Shown in pieces: positions 12,336-24,545 of a stretch of 64,000 bases of DNA (its first letter is position 1; each line of letters starts with the position of its first letter). The notes under the pieces are model-generated. The model was given only the letters and a program-made list of their open reading frames with translations. It ran no database searches and was not told the DNA's origin. Position numbers and translations under genes: made by a program. This DNA is from Enoplosus armatus (taxonomy: Eukaryota; Chordata; Actinopteri; Centrarchiformes; Enoplosidae). Location: assembly GCF_043641665.1 (NCBI RefSeq), contig NC_092182.1:27403293-27467292 (forward strand), written 5' to 3'.

Positions 12336-13391
12336 CCGTCTTCCCTCCATCTCTGGGAGAAAGGGAGAACAATCTCCTGAATTGTTGAGGCGTGGGCTGC
12401 AGCAAAGCAGAAGGAGAATAACAAGCTGCTGCTCGTTCATAGCATTAATGCAAATACTATTTGCGTGCAATGCTTTCGTACAAATGTTGAAGGAAAGTAT
12501 TTTAATAACGAAAAGTATTCAATTTAATGCACCACAGAATGCAATGAATTAAAGGATTATTTGCATACAGGCTAAGAGTGTGTATTAACTTCAACGTCAA
12601 CACACTTACAGAGGGACTTTCCAGAATGAAGGAGTGGGCTAAATGACCCATACTTACCCATGGGAAGTAAACAGTGGCTGAACTGGCTCCTTAAGAGCCT
12701 TCGTGATACAACCTGCCCCGCTGAGGAAGGAAAGAAGCACTTCTGTGAGTCATTGCCATGTTTGTGTTTGTCCCGGATTTCTGGGTAATTTCTACTGAGA
12801 TAAGAACAAGCCTGTTGCTGAGAATCACAGAAACGTGTCTCTTGAAATGTAAAGAAAAGGCTTTAGGCATCATCAGTGTTTCATCAGCAACTTTACAACC
12901 ATCACTTGTTGCAAAGTAATCTGCCTCTCTGGCTGCCCAACACATCAGTGTGTTTTTTGTTTCTTCTTTCACAAACAGAGAAGTGTGAGAAATGAGATTT
13001 TAATGATTTGACGATTATGATAACAAGATATCGCACAAATCTCAGGTGAGAACAGATGTCTCCCTAATGTGCTTCAAAAATATGCACATGTTGAATGCTA
13101 TTATGTATAGATGCAATGCTCCCGTTGTAAGTGTTTAGTGTTTGGGTACGCCTGCACAGATGCTGCATGAACACAAAGTGGTAAAAACACATCTCAAAAG
13201 CTTAAATATTTCTTCCAAAACAGGAGTCGATAATATATTGTTTAAACATAGTTTGAGAATTGATTTAAGGATTGATTTCATGACATAAAGTGCAGAATCT
13301 GAGCAGAGTATCAGCACCATCAGTGCCCCTCCTCTGTCCTCACGTCATTGTTTACTGTCATCATTCTCTCTTTTTTACCCCCCATTTACAG
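12336..13391. other. unique sequence, no gene seen
   Basis: Minus-strand frames of 61-93 codons occur without recognisable domains. The final 50 bp form a good polypyrimidine tract leading into the candidate exon at 13392. Confidence 0.4.
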
Positions 13392-13550
13392 AGACGCCTA
13401 AAGAGAAAAGCACATTCATTCATTCGGCCATTGATCGGATCACCCACACTCCCTCTTTGATCCATGAACAGACTGAAACGTCCAGACTGAGTAAAACTAC
13501 ACGGACAATCATACATCTTTACATAGCACAAACAAGATTACGTATACCAG
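13392..13550 (+). other. candidate spliced exon, 159 bp
   Basis: A strong polypyrimidine tract (about 13355-13385) ends in TTTACAG at 13385-13391, and the segment closes with CCAG followed by GTAAGG at 13551. One reading frame, starting at the third base, stays open through the whole 159 bp (52 complete codons, starting TPKEKS and ending with RIP plus a split codon). The other two frames contain stops. The length is a multiple of three, so skipping would keep frame. The peptide is not recognised as any family. It could be a coding exon, a 5' UTR or lncRNA exon, or chance. Confidence 0.3.
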
Positions 13551-14495
13551 GTAAGGTTTAATATACATGCAGCATCGTCCTCTCGATGATGATGATGATG
13601 CTGTGCAGAGCTAAACATCTGTGCACACAAGATGAATACTTGACTGCTTAGCTGAAGCATCCTCTAAAATAGATCTTTCTACATCAGCCACATTGATGTT
13701 TTACAAATCAGCAGGTTAGATAACAACACGAAGAACGTCAGAATCGCAAGGTCTGCCTTTTCACTTTGGATATCACTGGTTGCTTAATATCACTCAACAG
13801 TTTCTGCTCAGTAGTGAATGATGTGCCAACGACACGTGGCCGTGCAGGTGTCTTCCTGTGTGTCCTCACCACTGAACAGATACACTGACCATTGGGCAAA
13901 TGTCCCCAAACATAATACCTTTAAAGGACACTGCTGCCGATAATCTGTATTTTCATACTGTCAACTAATCCTGTGAAAAGACCAAAACCAACAATGCAGT
14001 GATTCCACTAGCAACCTCACCTTGTTATATGCACACAACAAAACTGATTGATTTTGACTCTTCTTTCTCTCTTTTCTTTAACTGTGATTGTTGCTTATTT
14101 AGTGATGAATAGTCAATGATATAGAGAAACACTTCAGATTTCAGCAACATTTTCAGGGGCTTTAAATGGCTGCATGTATATATTTTAGGTTAAATCAAAT
14201 GTGTCTATTGAACACTGAATTAATGAGAAATGTCATAAATAAAGGATTAATGTGCAACAAGTCTGTGCATCAAAGAACTATGTAATTCATCACAGAACAG
14301 AGCACAATGTAAGCGCCTGTAAGCATCTTCAGGGTGACGATGACCTCAGTTCACCCTTGATATTCTTTCAGCCTGGGGAGGTAAATTCTACCGAATGATG
14401 AATCCTTCTCTCCATACCTGGAGGTAGAGTTGACATGACACTGAAACTCGAGTCACTCATGACCACGACTCCCACCATTAAGGTGAGGGATATTG
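13551..14495. other. unique sequence, no gene seen
   Basis: A short GAT repeat sits at about 13585-13600. If the candidate exon upstream is real, this would be intron. Confidence 0.4.
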
Positions 14496-14518
14496 CACAC
14501 ACACACACACACACACAC
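14496..14518 (+). repeat. CA dinucleotide microsatellite
   Basis: About 11 CA units. Confidence 0.95.
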
Positions 14519-15014
14519 TCCTGTGTGTTTCACTAGGTTCTGATCGATGGGTGTGTCGCAGCAGTGACACTCAATACGAGAACAGATAACATGCACACAC
14601 ACTCACAGTCGACACATATGGATCAGCTGATTGAATGACTACATGGCCCAGTGACTAACTAATGTGACTGTTTTGCTCTCAGTAGAGACAGGAAGGAATA
14701 TTGGTGCAAAGAAGAGGCTTTTCACTATTTTTCTTCCGTCCATCACGTCCATTTATTCCAATTTCCAGTATGTCCCTCTTCTGTCTCTCGCCTTGTCTCG
14801 CTCCCTCTGCCCGTCTCTGTTTTCGTATTTCTTTTGTATCTCCTCTCTCTGTCACACACACCTGCAGCCTGGGTTTGGTGGATCAATGCCACTGGTGTGT
14901 GTGTGTGTACACGTGCACTGATCAATGGTGATTACCTGAAACCCCCTGCTCTTTGTAATTGTGAAGTGAGGAGTGATTGGCACTGTGCCACGGGCCACTG
15001 CCATCAGGAATGTA

Positions 15015-15015
<1 letters not shown>

Positions 15016-15046
<31 letters not shown>
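15016..15046 (+). repeat. CA dinucleotide microsatellite
   Basis: About 15 CA units, ending at CGGCTGGG. Confidence 0.95.
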
Positions 15047-15048
<2 letters not shown>

Positions 15049-18000
15049 CTGGGAGTTCATGGCTGGTTGACTTCCATTGTTATATTGGACTTGATGATGT
15101 TCGTGTGCACGCTTGACTGAATACTAACTTAAAATGAACAAACACATCTATTGGGAACAGATGACAGGTCATCTTCTCTGTTTGTTTTAATACACACACA
15201 TACTGAATGGAACCTGTGCAGCGCTGCATCTTCCACCATCTCTCTGTCAGTATGCCACAAGTCAAGATGGCAGACGTTACTTCTTCTTCTACCTCCCAGT
15301 CTGTCTGTGTTTATCCCTCTTTCTCATTATGAACTAAGCCATGTTATAGTTACAGCTCTCTGTGTAGTCACAGACCAAAGGCAACAATCTGGAGGTCACT
15401 TACAGCCAATCCTCTTACGCTTCCCCCAATCCCTGTTTAGCAGCTTGACTGCTTAAGCCTGGGCCACTTTGCATGAGCGTTCCCTGGCAGTGAACAACGC
15501 CACCATCACTGTTTCCTCCACAGCATTTCTTATTTTGGTGGCGAGTGAAGCTAATTATGGTGTTTAGTTTCAGATTCATCTTTCAGTTCTTGCTTTTATT
15601 TCAGTTCTGGCTGAAACATTGCTTGGATGCTGAAGCTTGCAGTCTCTGTTTGGCCAGAAGTGTTGTGTGAAGGCTTTGGTTGAGGGGGAGAATTGAATTA
15701 TTAAATTGTAAAGAAACAACAACAAAAATCTTTGTTCAAATTCGTTCTCACACTTTAAAATGAAGGCTTGGCTCAGCTAACACGCATCAAACTTTTTTAA
15801 AACAACACAGCACTGTTTTCTGTTGGCTCGAATACCAGCGATTTCAATTTATAACTAGAATAGAAATCTCATTATTTGGCCAGTGTATTTACAGGTTAAC
15901 ATCACGGTGACCAACATTTGATCATTGAAGAAACAGCAGATTTTAGGTGGATTAACTCCAATTTGGACCTAACATGAAACGCATGTACTTGGAGGTCTAA
16001 GCAAAGTTTAATGTTTTCCTTCCCTGTAAGACTTACTGAGACACTGACATACTTAGTTAAATGCAGGATCTGGAACATGACCTGGCTTGCAGAACTAATC
16101 AAATAAGTAAGAGAAACTTACATCAAGGAATTGATCATTTATAGAAATTGGTAATTCAGTCAGATTCGGCAGAAAAGACTATGCTGGGAGAACCCCTCTT
16201 CTCATTTCTTTCTTTGTAAGACACATTAGACAGACAGGTGTTACAAAATACACAGACAATAACACAAAACAATAAGACAAAACAGAGAGGATTTGGTACA
16301 GAATTGTCGTTGTTGGAGAACTACGTTTCGACATATCTCGTATGAAAGTGTGTTGTGTATTCATGTGTCACTCACTCGGGACACCCCCAGACCATTAAGA
16401 GGGAGCTGCTTCATTGCAGGTCATTCCCAGCTTCTCACACTGGGCTGCCCCGCCCCCCCAGTTAGTGATTGGATGTTACTTGTCAGCTTGTAACCAAACA
16501 GCTGATGAAGGAGCCAGTGATGGTGAAGCATGAATAAGCAGCTGATTCCAATCTGTTATTGCCAGCACAACTTCGCTGCTCGGCCTGAACTACTGCTCGG
16601 CTTCATTTGTGTCAGACTAAATGAAGCACAGGAGAGTATTTGTGTTGAACAAACCATTTTAGCATCATAGGACTCACTGGATTGTTTCAAAGTCATAGCT
16701 GCGCACTCGTGTCTCTATAACGACAGTGGTGAGTGAAATGATATGCAAACCAAAAACACAACTGTAAGACTCTGATTGTGAAATGACAGAATTGTCCTGT
16801 AACACATAAATGGCCATATAACCACAAGCACTCTTAAATCAGCACAGTCACACAGAATCACACTGCATCCAACAGCTGCTAGATATTAAAGACAAGGAAG
16901 GATGCTTTATGATGAGTTATCAGAATAAGAGTCAGTAGCTTGGCAGCAGAAAAAGCCAGACGGGGTCTGAACTACTGTACCGTCCACGCTGACCTGCATC
17001 CCAAAGGGCTGATGTTCTGGGGAGAAGGTGCCGCACGTGATACTCTTTTCTTTCTTTAAGTGTAGACTCTGCTGGTCTACTGTACAGAATGTGAGAGAGT
17101 GAGATGTGTAAACGTTGATTTTGTAAAGATGCTTTTGTAGAGTTTAACTTTAATTCCAAAGTAAATTAAACAAAGCTATACTAAATTAAGTCTGTCTGCA
17201 ACATACCACCAGTTGCTGAATGTGAATCAGACTGTGTGAGATAGAGAGAGAGAGAGAGAGAAAGAGACTACAGCAGATTTAGCTAATCTGGATAACTACA
17301 ATCCCTTTTAAGTCCTCTTGTTTACAGGAGAGAGGAGTCACAGTTCCCATAGGCAGCAGTGTTGGCAAGGTTACGCTCAGAATGTAATCTGGCACAGACG
17401 AGTGTTTATCTGCCTCAAACTGCAGTCAGAAATGTGATCTATGGGATTACTCTGTGCAAACGTGGTAATGAAATCAGTTCTCTTTGTCTCTCTGTTAGGT
17501 CATTTATCCAAAATTCTTCCTGTTGGAGTCAACAACAGATGAGTATTTTGCTGAAAACATAATTAAGGGAGGGAAGGCTAGAATTCATCAGCTGATGAAA
17601 AGTCTAATGTCCAGGTCATTGATTTTCCATCTGAATCCTCACATTCTAACATCGGACAAACCTAAGGTCCCAGTCTAAGGTCCAGTGACTGTGGATTCAG
17701 ACTGAGACAGACCTCAAAGACCAGCACATTGGTTGAGCATGGCTCCTCTTGGATTGGTAATGTTAGACATGAAGTTAGACAACAACTTTTTATGAATTGA
17801 ATGAATTTAGCTCTGCATTTACTCTGCTAACTAGCTGCTATTAGCAGCTAACATATGCTAACCAAATTAATAACCAAATAACCACAGCAAATGACATCAT
17901 ACCTCTGTTGGTCATAGCTCCAGCGTCGTTAGGTTAGAGAAGCACTGAGTAGTCAGCGGCTCTCTTATTGCTGTTTGCATTAGACAAGGTTTTCCTGAAC

Positions 18001-18259
18001 AGGACCTTGCAGTGTATCACAGTCTACTGTAGCAGGGTCTGTGTAACCTGGACGGACTTCCTACATTGGATCACTTCCAATTTGGCCCTTGAGAGAAACT
18101 GTCAACAAGCTTATGCCTCCTTGTTTCCAAATAATTGTCCCACTTACAAGAGTTATATTAGACTGTATGGACATGTGTGTATAGAGGCCGAGCTCAAACG
18201 TTCTCAACTCTGAAATATACTCTCACTACAAAGGTAATGCCACCTTTAAGGCACTAATT
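15047..18259. other. long unique stretch, no gene seen
   Basis: A GA-rich microsatellite lies at 17243-17260, and a 9-bp-arm palindrome (TAGCTGCTA, T, TAGCAGCTA) at about 17832-17850. The 101-codon frame at 15151-15456 runs through CA-rich and Ser/Leu-rich sequence and shows no domain. Confidence 0.45.
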
Positions 18260-18500
18260 ACGTTAACGCTAACGTTAAAGTTAGCAAATGCTGATCCAGC
18301 AAATAACGGCCGTCACCGTCCATGCATTACCCTCCACGTCCGCACATATCAGCAAACCTTGCATTCATTATAGCCTGTTCCGCCCACCCTGTCGCTGTTG
18401 GGGGACTTCCGGTTAAGGATCGTACCCTCTAGCCTCGTTTCGGTTTTCAACATGGGCACGAGGTGAATAAGGGGAATAGCCGGCGGCCAGCTGATCATGT
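18260..18500 (+). promoter_or_regulatory. CpG-rich promoter-like segment with ETS site and strong Kozak ATG
   Basis: CpG dinucleotides are far denser here (roughly 17 in 240 bp) than in the flanks. GACTTCCGGTT at about 18399-18415 contains the ETS/GABP core. An ATG at 18452 sits in the good context CAACATGG. Its frame would stop at once, but an AG|GTGAAT donor-like junction at 18462/18463 could splice an 11-base coding start onward. CpG-rich ETS-driven starts are typical of housekeeping promoters. The 5' end of a retroelement is an alternative, since no downstream exon has been matched. Confidence 0.3.
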
Positions 18501-20159
18501 ACCAGTGAGACTGGGAGCAGAGAGCAGCCTCTCATGGACTGTGCTGCGTGTGACAGACAGCATGGGGCTTAAGATTCTCTTCACAAATTAAACAAAGAAA
18601 GGATTCTTCTTCCAGCACCAGAGATGCTGTAGACCAATGGTCAAGACTGTTGCCTCTGCAGCCACATGAGGACATTGAAAGGTAGGAAAAATCTTGGTTA
18701 GATTGTCTTTCTACCCTCTAAAAAGTAGAAATATTACTAAATATTCCTGAAAGGGTTCAAACCCACAACCTCTCTAACCTTCTTAGCCAGCTGAGGTAAC
18801 ATGGCTCTCTGAGCTGCATCTCTCTCACACACAGAATAATTCAATACGGTATCAATATCAATATTTGATAGGGATTATCATGCAGTGGAGTATAGAGACG
18901 TGTTATTCTCACAGCATTTCGACTGGTGAGAACACATTAAAGGGAAAATATTTAATCAAACTGGACTGATTCCTATTTCAGAGAAACCTCCGCCACATGG
19001 ATATCCTCTCATTCCATATTGGATGTTGTCCAGACAACATTGATGAATTACACCAGATTGATGTATTGATTCAGTGTATCAATAAAGAGCGTAATTTAAT
19101 TAGAAGCAGCTGTATATCTGTACTAATCGATAATGGCTGCATCAGTTCATGCCACCTGGCCTTGATATTGTTATATGTTAATATGATTTGTGTGTGTGAT
19201 TGTCCGTGTGTCTATGATTAAGGTGTCACCTTGTGTGATAAATTAACACATTTTATCATCAATCAAAGCTCATTAAAGTCTGCATGTATCAGAGCTGTCT
19301 GTTGCCTGAACCTGCAGGTTTGAATCAGCTGAAGTGGCTTAACTGAAGTAAACTTCATGCAGACTTATTCTGAGAAAATAAATCTGATTGTTTTTTGAGA
19401 CTTCTAGTCAACAGATGCTGCTTATTTGCAAATCCCACTTTCTGGAGTGCCCCTAAATCCAAATGGGATTGAGACTGAGTCAAGACCGACACCAGACAGA
19501 CAACAGCAGAAATGTCTTTCCAAACTTAAAGTGAACACCCGTTGGACTTGTAGGCCATCTGCAGGAACTTGGCTATGAATCCATGAACTGACTTCCATTA
19601 ATCAGCGCATACAGTCAACTGTGAGGACTCTTACGTGCAATGCATATGTGAACTGATTAAACTAAAAGAGTGCAGTCAATAAAAGAAGGTGAAGGACAAA
19701 CACATTGGGATGACATCATCCAGATCAATCCAAATGTAAAATACACTCTCTCTGTGTTTCCACTCCTCAAACTCCATCAGTGTGAGTTAGACACAAGTTT
19801 GTTACCGTAATCTTAATTTTAAACTCCTAAACACAAATAATGTGAGTGTTTCTCACACGTTTCTTGTTTTTCACTCCTTATGATGGCAACTGCTGCCTGG
19901 TTGAAGAACATACATTGAAGGAACAGTTCGACATTTTGAGACTGACATCACATTGCTTTTATTTGAACCCATGCACCTGCATATTAATAATATGTTTTAT
20001 ATTAGTTATATATGTATCATTCTGGCCACTTGACAATGTACAAATGACATTTAGTTAAGTAAAGGGATGAAAAATAAAAGTTGCAAAAAGAAAAACTATA
20101 CGACCAGAGAAAGAAGAATGTGTGAAGGCAGCCTGGTACATTTCATTCGTGCAGATTAG

Positions 20160-20480
20160 GAAGCTGAAATTGGAGCTGGTCTGCATAGAAGATGTGTTTG
20201 CAGTTGCACCTTTGAAGAAGCAACAGATGTGAACTGGCGCAGACCCTGAGGCTTCGCATTCCAGAGCTCTGGGCCAGCAGCACTGAAAGCCCCGCCATCC
20301 ATGGAGCAAAGCCTGCAGTGAGGAGTGGAGAGCAGATGGGCAGGGGTGTGTAGGGATGGAGAAGAGTGAATATGTAGGGAGGGGCCATGCTGTGCAGGGA
20401 TTCCAAGACAAGGAGAAGGACTTTGTAGTGTATGCTGCATTGAACTGAGAAGCCGTGCAGGTGCTGGAGGAAACAGGCAA
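20160..20480 (+). repeat. possible old dispersed repeat copy with antisense open frames
   Basis: The plus strand carries words such as GCATTCCAGAGCTCTGGG and ACTGAAAGCCC that resemble a dispersed teleost repeat I recall. On the minus strand, three overlapping frames of 110, 133 and 141 codons stay open across it (20055-20544). Three frames open at once suggests composition and lack of stops rather than coding selection. The frames are Ser/Cys/Pro/Leu-rich with no domain I recognise. The repeat identity rests on memory of similar sequences. Confidence 0.3.
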
Positions 20481-21647
20481 AGTGCCACCAGGCAGACAGA
20501 CAGACTGTCACCACTGGATTCTGGACATATTGTGATCTATTCAACCCCCCAAGTACAAGCTAAAAGGAAAAGAGCATGACAGTACTAAATGAGCGCATGT
20601 TATGCCAATGGTGACAGTGTGATTAAAAGAACATTTGAGTGGCTGCCATTGAAAAGGATTACAACTTTAACCACACAGCTAGACAACAAGCTATATACAG
20701 GTCAGACTGTGGTTATACACTGTGTGCACAAGGTTGTAGTAGAGGCAGTGCATGAGCGCAAAGCATGCAGCAATAAATATTATATGAATAATTAATAATG
20801 AATTACTCTATTTACAGAGGTGGTTTTAGGTGCATATATTAAGACTACATCTTCAGTATATAGGTTTACGTCAGCAATGAAAGCATATGATGTTATTGCA
20901 CAATGCTTATATTACACTAATATTTAAGTGAGATGATACAGATGGAAGATAATCTGAGTTTGAGAAGCTCCACATGTCGGTTTCAGTGAGGCTGCAGAGA
21001 CCACAGACAAAATGCTGAAGCAGCAACTGAAACATTAAGGGGTTCGAATGTTCTCACCTTTGTATTTCTTGTGTATATTCATTTTCTGTCTACTTTCTGT
21101 GCATTTCTTTATATGATAATAATAATTTGTGGGTCTTGTTTAGTTACTCAAAAAAAGCTATCAATCTCGTGTCTGCTTCGATTTTATTCTTATTCTTAAT
21201 TCTAGTTCTTCATTACATCCCTTTGAAGAAAACTTTTCAGTTAGTTTGAATGTTTACAGTCTAAGTATTTTCTGAGCGCCATTATACCCTCGAGCATGTT
21301 CTCTGCTGTGATTATTGGTACTTAGGTGACGTGGCTAGGTGCAAAGCGCAGCCTAATCAGCGATGAATGCCCTCCTGGTTGTTATTGCTATACATGAGCC
21401 CATGCCTCTCCAATCACCTGCACTCATTAACAAGCCATTGTGCCGGTGCCAAGTTCAGGAGGTGGTTTAATAATTGACAACAGTTCAGTCTAGATTAAAA
21501 CCTAAAGAGAGAATGGAACCTGATTATCTTGTCCTCCTCCCCATTTTGCAATCTGCAGCACCATTACTTCTCCACTCATGTCACAACCTTTGTGTGTCAC
21601 CTCCAACAATAATGAACTAATTTAGCACGTATATAACTGTATTAAGG

Positions 21648-21670
21648 GTGTGTGTGTGTGTGTGTGTGTG
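21648..21670 (+). repeat. TG dinucleotide microsatellite
   Basis: About 11 TG units. Confidence 0.95.
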
Positions 21671-22488
21671 AGACACATCTAGCCGTCACAGTGAGGATTT
21701 GCATTCTTCTTTAGCATCAAATGATCTATGTGAAACCACAGCATGTGAGCTTGTTTCTGTGTGCAGGGTGGTGGTGTCCCAGGGATGGTGGTGTGCCCTC
21801 CTTTCTCCTTTGACCCGTGAAGAGACAGAAAGGCATCTCGGGACCTCTGACTTTCTGTCTGCTGACTGGAAACAACATACGGTGAAGAAAAGAACAGTCG
21901 CCTCACTTCACTCTTGTCACCTTTGTGTGTCTTCTAGAAGTTTATTTTCTTTTTAGAGTAGCAGAGACAATTCGCTTATAAACCTGTGATGAGATAATTT
22001 CTCAAAATGTTGCAACTGTTCATGGTATATATGAGAAATTGTATATATGGTGTAACTATACACAACTTTAGGGCTTTTTTTGTTAATTCGTTTCATATTA
22101 TGATACAAAGAGGTAACAGGGTAAAAGAAATATGATTGTTTTTTTTAATATTTCAGTATGTAAAAGGGGTTTCATGATTATTTAATTTTAGCAGCAGGTT
22201 CATACAGCGTCTAATCATGTTTTTGTTACTTTATATACTTGATTTGTCACTGATAAGTTGAACTTCAGTCGAGCTGGTTTGCATTTTTATGTTCTGTCAG
22301 AAAATTGTGACCATCAACTCTGAGCTTGACAAAGTGTCAAACCAGGACATTTAATACATTTAAACAGTCACAATCACAATCACAGTGACTACGTACAAAA
22401 TGTAATTAAAAGTATAATGATGTGAAGAATGAAAGAAACGGGCTCATACAGTAACTTCTGTTCTTACGTGCTCAGCATGGGTCGTTCC

Positions 22489-22560
22489 ACTGGGAATCAA
22501 ACGTGTGACCGGTGGAGCGTTAGTGCCCTGCTCTACCCACGGAGGGTACGCAGAACTGCA
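22489..22560 (-). mobile_element. tRNA-like/SINE head remnant, antisense
   Basis: On the minus strand GTGGGTAGAGCAGGGCACTA resembles the D-arm half of a tRNA-type SINE head, and GTTTGATTCCC about 35 bases on is one to two changes from the B box GGTTCGANNCC. No clear SINE body follows, so the call is tentative. Confidence 0.4.
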
Positions 22561-22822
22561 AGAAAAAGCCAAAGCATTTTAGTAGAGGCTCATGAGTCAA
22601 GAGAACGGTATTTCCACCCACACTGCAACAGCACAGAGCAGAACATAAAGGCGTAAATGAGATGTGTATTTCAATGTAAAGGTCATATTGTTTGTGTCAC
22701 TGTTGTTGTTCAGTGGCAGCCTTGTTTCCGAGGAGCTATCAACGTGAAGCTAATAAAGGCTCCTGCAGAATTATCTGTCCCCTGATTATCAGTGGCGAGC
22801 AGGAAGTCCAAATAAAGCTATC

Positions 22823-22826
22823 TGTG

Positions 22827-22859
<33 letters not shown>

Positions 22860-22860
22860 T
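22823..22860 (+). repeat. TG microsatellite with one GC interruption
   Basis: About 18 TG units broken by a single TGCG step. Confidence 0.95.
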
Positions 22861-23087
22861 TGTAAGTGGCTGGCTGAGAGTCCAAGTGGTTTCTCATTGA
22901 GTGTTTGTGTGCATATGAGCAGTAGCAAGATCAGAGACTAATAATATTTTAGTGGAGATAGCTTTTAGCCGGCAGCAGGAAGGAGCCTTGAGATAACATA
23001 TCAGTAGCAGTAGGCTATATGGTTAATGGGTGACAAGAGCTTCAGTGCAGCACATGCATGCATACACAAACACACCAAATGTGAGAT

Positions 23088-23580
23088 AGGTGGAAGAAGT
23101 ACTATATACAGGTTCGTAGTTTAGTCCAGTACTTCCCTCCAAAGGGTCGCAAGATAAATCTGAGGGGGCGACTGATGATTAATGAGACAGGAGGGACGAA
23201 AGAAATTAAAAAACTAACTAATTGTTGTTTGGCCTTTTGTCTAATCTTCACTGTTTTGTGTATTATTGGCTATTTTTACCTCCTTGGGCCTCAAACGGCT
23301 TTTAGAAATAACAACCATGTGAGAAGTTTAGAGGGGAAATGTCTCTTTGGTGGAACTGCTAACAACTTACAGAGTAGACATCTCAAACATGACAAAAGGC
23401 CCCAACTAGACACTGATGTTTGTAAAGCGTCAGGTCGGGAACCTCTGGTTTAATCTTTAGTAATGCGTTTGATTTTAAGTAGAAGCATAAAGTACTATAA
23501 AATGGAAATACTCAAGTATCTCAAAAGTGTAAAAGTACAGCACTATAGAGTAAAAGTACTTAGTTTGCTTTCCAACACTG
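23088..23580 (+). mobile_element. nested MITE-like elements (outer element split by inner)
   Basis: The outer pieces are 23088-23112 (GGTGGAAGAAGTAC) and 23479-23580, which carries AAATGGAAATACTCAAGTA, AGTAAAAGTACTTAG and the end TTTCCAACACTG. These are landmarks of a MITE-like family very common in teleosts, also present at 46355-46684. Between them, 23124-23478 carries CCAAAGGGTCGCAAGATAAA, TACCTCCTTGGGCCTC, GTTTAGAGGGGAAA and GACAAAAGGCCCCAACTAGA, landmarks of a second common teleost repeat. The order outer-inner-outer implies insertion of the second into the first. Transposase class (hAT-type suspected) is not shown here. The 92-codon frame inside is not a gene. Confidence 0.5.
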
Positions 23581-23653
23581 GGAGATGCAGGCAAATGGAT
23601 ATACATACATGTACAAAACACATGCACACATGAGCATCAACCTCAAAGTATGT

Positions 23654-23674
23654 ACACACACACACACACACACA
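23654..23674 (+). repeat. CA dinucleotide microsatellite
   Basis: About 10 CA units. Confidence 0.95.
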
Positions 23675-24275
23675 GTGCACACATGCCTTTGCATGTCTGC
23701 ATCTTTATTGAGTTGGGTAAACGCATTGGGAGCTACTTTGTGCCATCGCTCCAGTCGGTGCAGCGGAGCGAGGCTGTCTAAAATGAACTGATAGAGGTTA
23801 TCTAGACGAGCTGATTATCTTTGTTAAGGCGCCAAGGACTCTGGCAAACCCCAACAAACAGCTCCTTACTGATTTCCACATTTAACAGTCGAATACAGTC
23901 CTAAGGCTTGCACACGCCACTGGCTAATAGCTACCAGTAGGGATTCATTAGGGACTTATCGACAGCGTACACAACACTGGCCAAAACCATTAGGCATAAT
24001 AAAGTCAAGGAGAGGTAAAGTGGCTCGAGGCCAGCCTGTTATACTGGTAACCATTATAGCACCCTGCATCTCCACTCCATTAGCGAGGCCGTGGCTGGAG
24101 TGGCTTGGTCTTTCTCAAGTGAAGTGAGACCCGAGCAGCTTGTAGCAACAAGTGCGTATTTATACACGGCTCATGTGTTTCCACTGTCATCGTCACTACT
24201 GCCTCGTCCTTTTCTTTGTCATGTACAAACATGAACATTAACAGAATCCCCATCTGTCACAAAGCAATGATTAGA
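23675..24275. other. unique sequence, no gene seen
   Basis: Moderately GC-richer than its surroundings (about 23730-24130) with no recognised repeat and no long open frame. Confidence 0.4.
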
Positions 24276-24545
24276 GTTAAATGGTAAATGATCTCACTTA
24301 TATTCAACCTTCACGGTTCCCAAAGCGCTTTACAGCTAAGTCTCATTCACCCATTCACTCACACACCAATGGTGACCGAGCTGCCATGCAAGGTGCTGGT
24401 CTCCATCGGGAGCAACTTAGGGTTCAGTGTCTTGCTCAAGGACACTTCGACATGACGGGGGCAGCCGGGGATCGAACCCCCAACCCGCTCTAACCAGCTT
24501 TACCTCCCGTGCGACAGTGCTAACCACTGCGCCACCATGCCGCCG
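24276..24545 (-). mobile_element. tRNA-derived SINE, antisense, A and B boxes intact
   Basis: On the minus strand the element starts at 24545 with a tRNA-like head: A box TGGCGCAGTGG (24524-24534), matching TRGYNNARNGG, and B box GGTTCGATCCC (24468-24478), matching GGTTCGANNCC. The body continues with GTGTCCTTGAGCAAGACAC and GTGTGTGAGTGAATGGGTGA, and the 3' end carries TAAATGG-type units shared with the 1293-1550 copy. A- and B-box spacing is slightly long for a tRNA. With both internal pol III promoter elements intact, this copy could still be transcribed. Mobility would depend on a partner LINE elsewhere. Confidence 0.8.

Larger units (their letters stand above)
18501..22488. other. unique sequence with scattered repeat scraps
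   Basis: A B-box-like word (GGGTTTGAACCC, minus strand) lies near 18754-18765. A short word shared with a common teleost repeat, GGAACAGTTCGACATTTTG, is at 19920-19938. The stretch 21300-21560 is rich in TAAT-type words (AATCACCTG, TTTAATAATTG) and could be non-coding regulatory DNA. No gene is supported. Confidence 0.4.

Noticed and set aside
18750..18790. B-box-like word GGGTTTGAACCC on the minus strand, possible tRNA or SINE
   Set aside because: The upstream A-box region is too close and does not fit. No cloverleaf can be formed with confidence.
20055..20544. Three overlapping minus-strand frames of 110-141 codons
   Set aside because: All three frames are open over the same interval and none shows a domain. 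The plus strand resembles a dispersed repeat.
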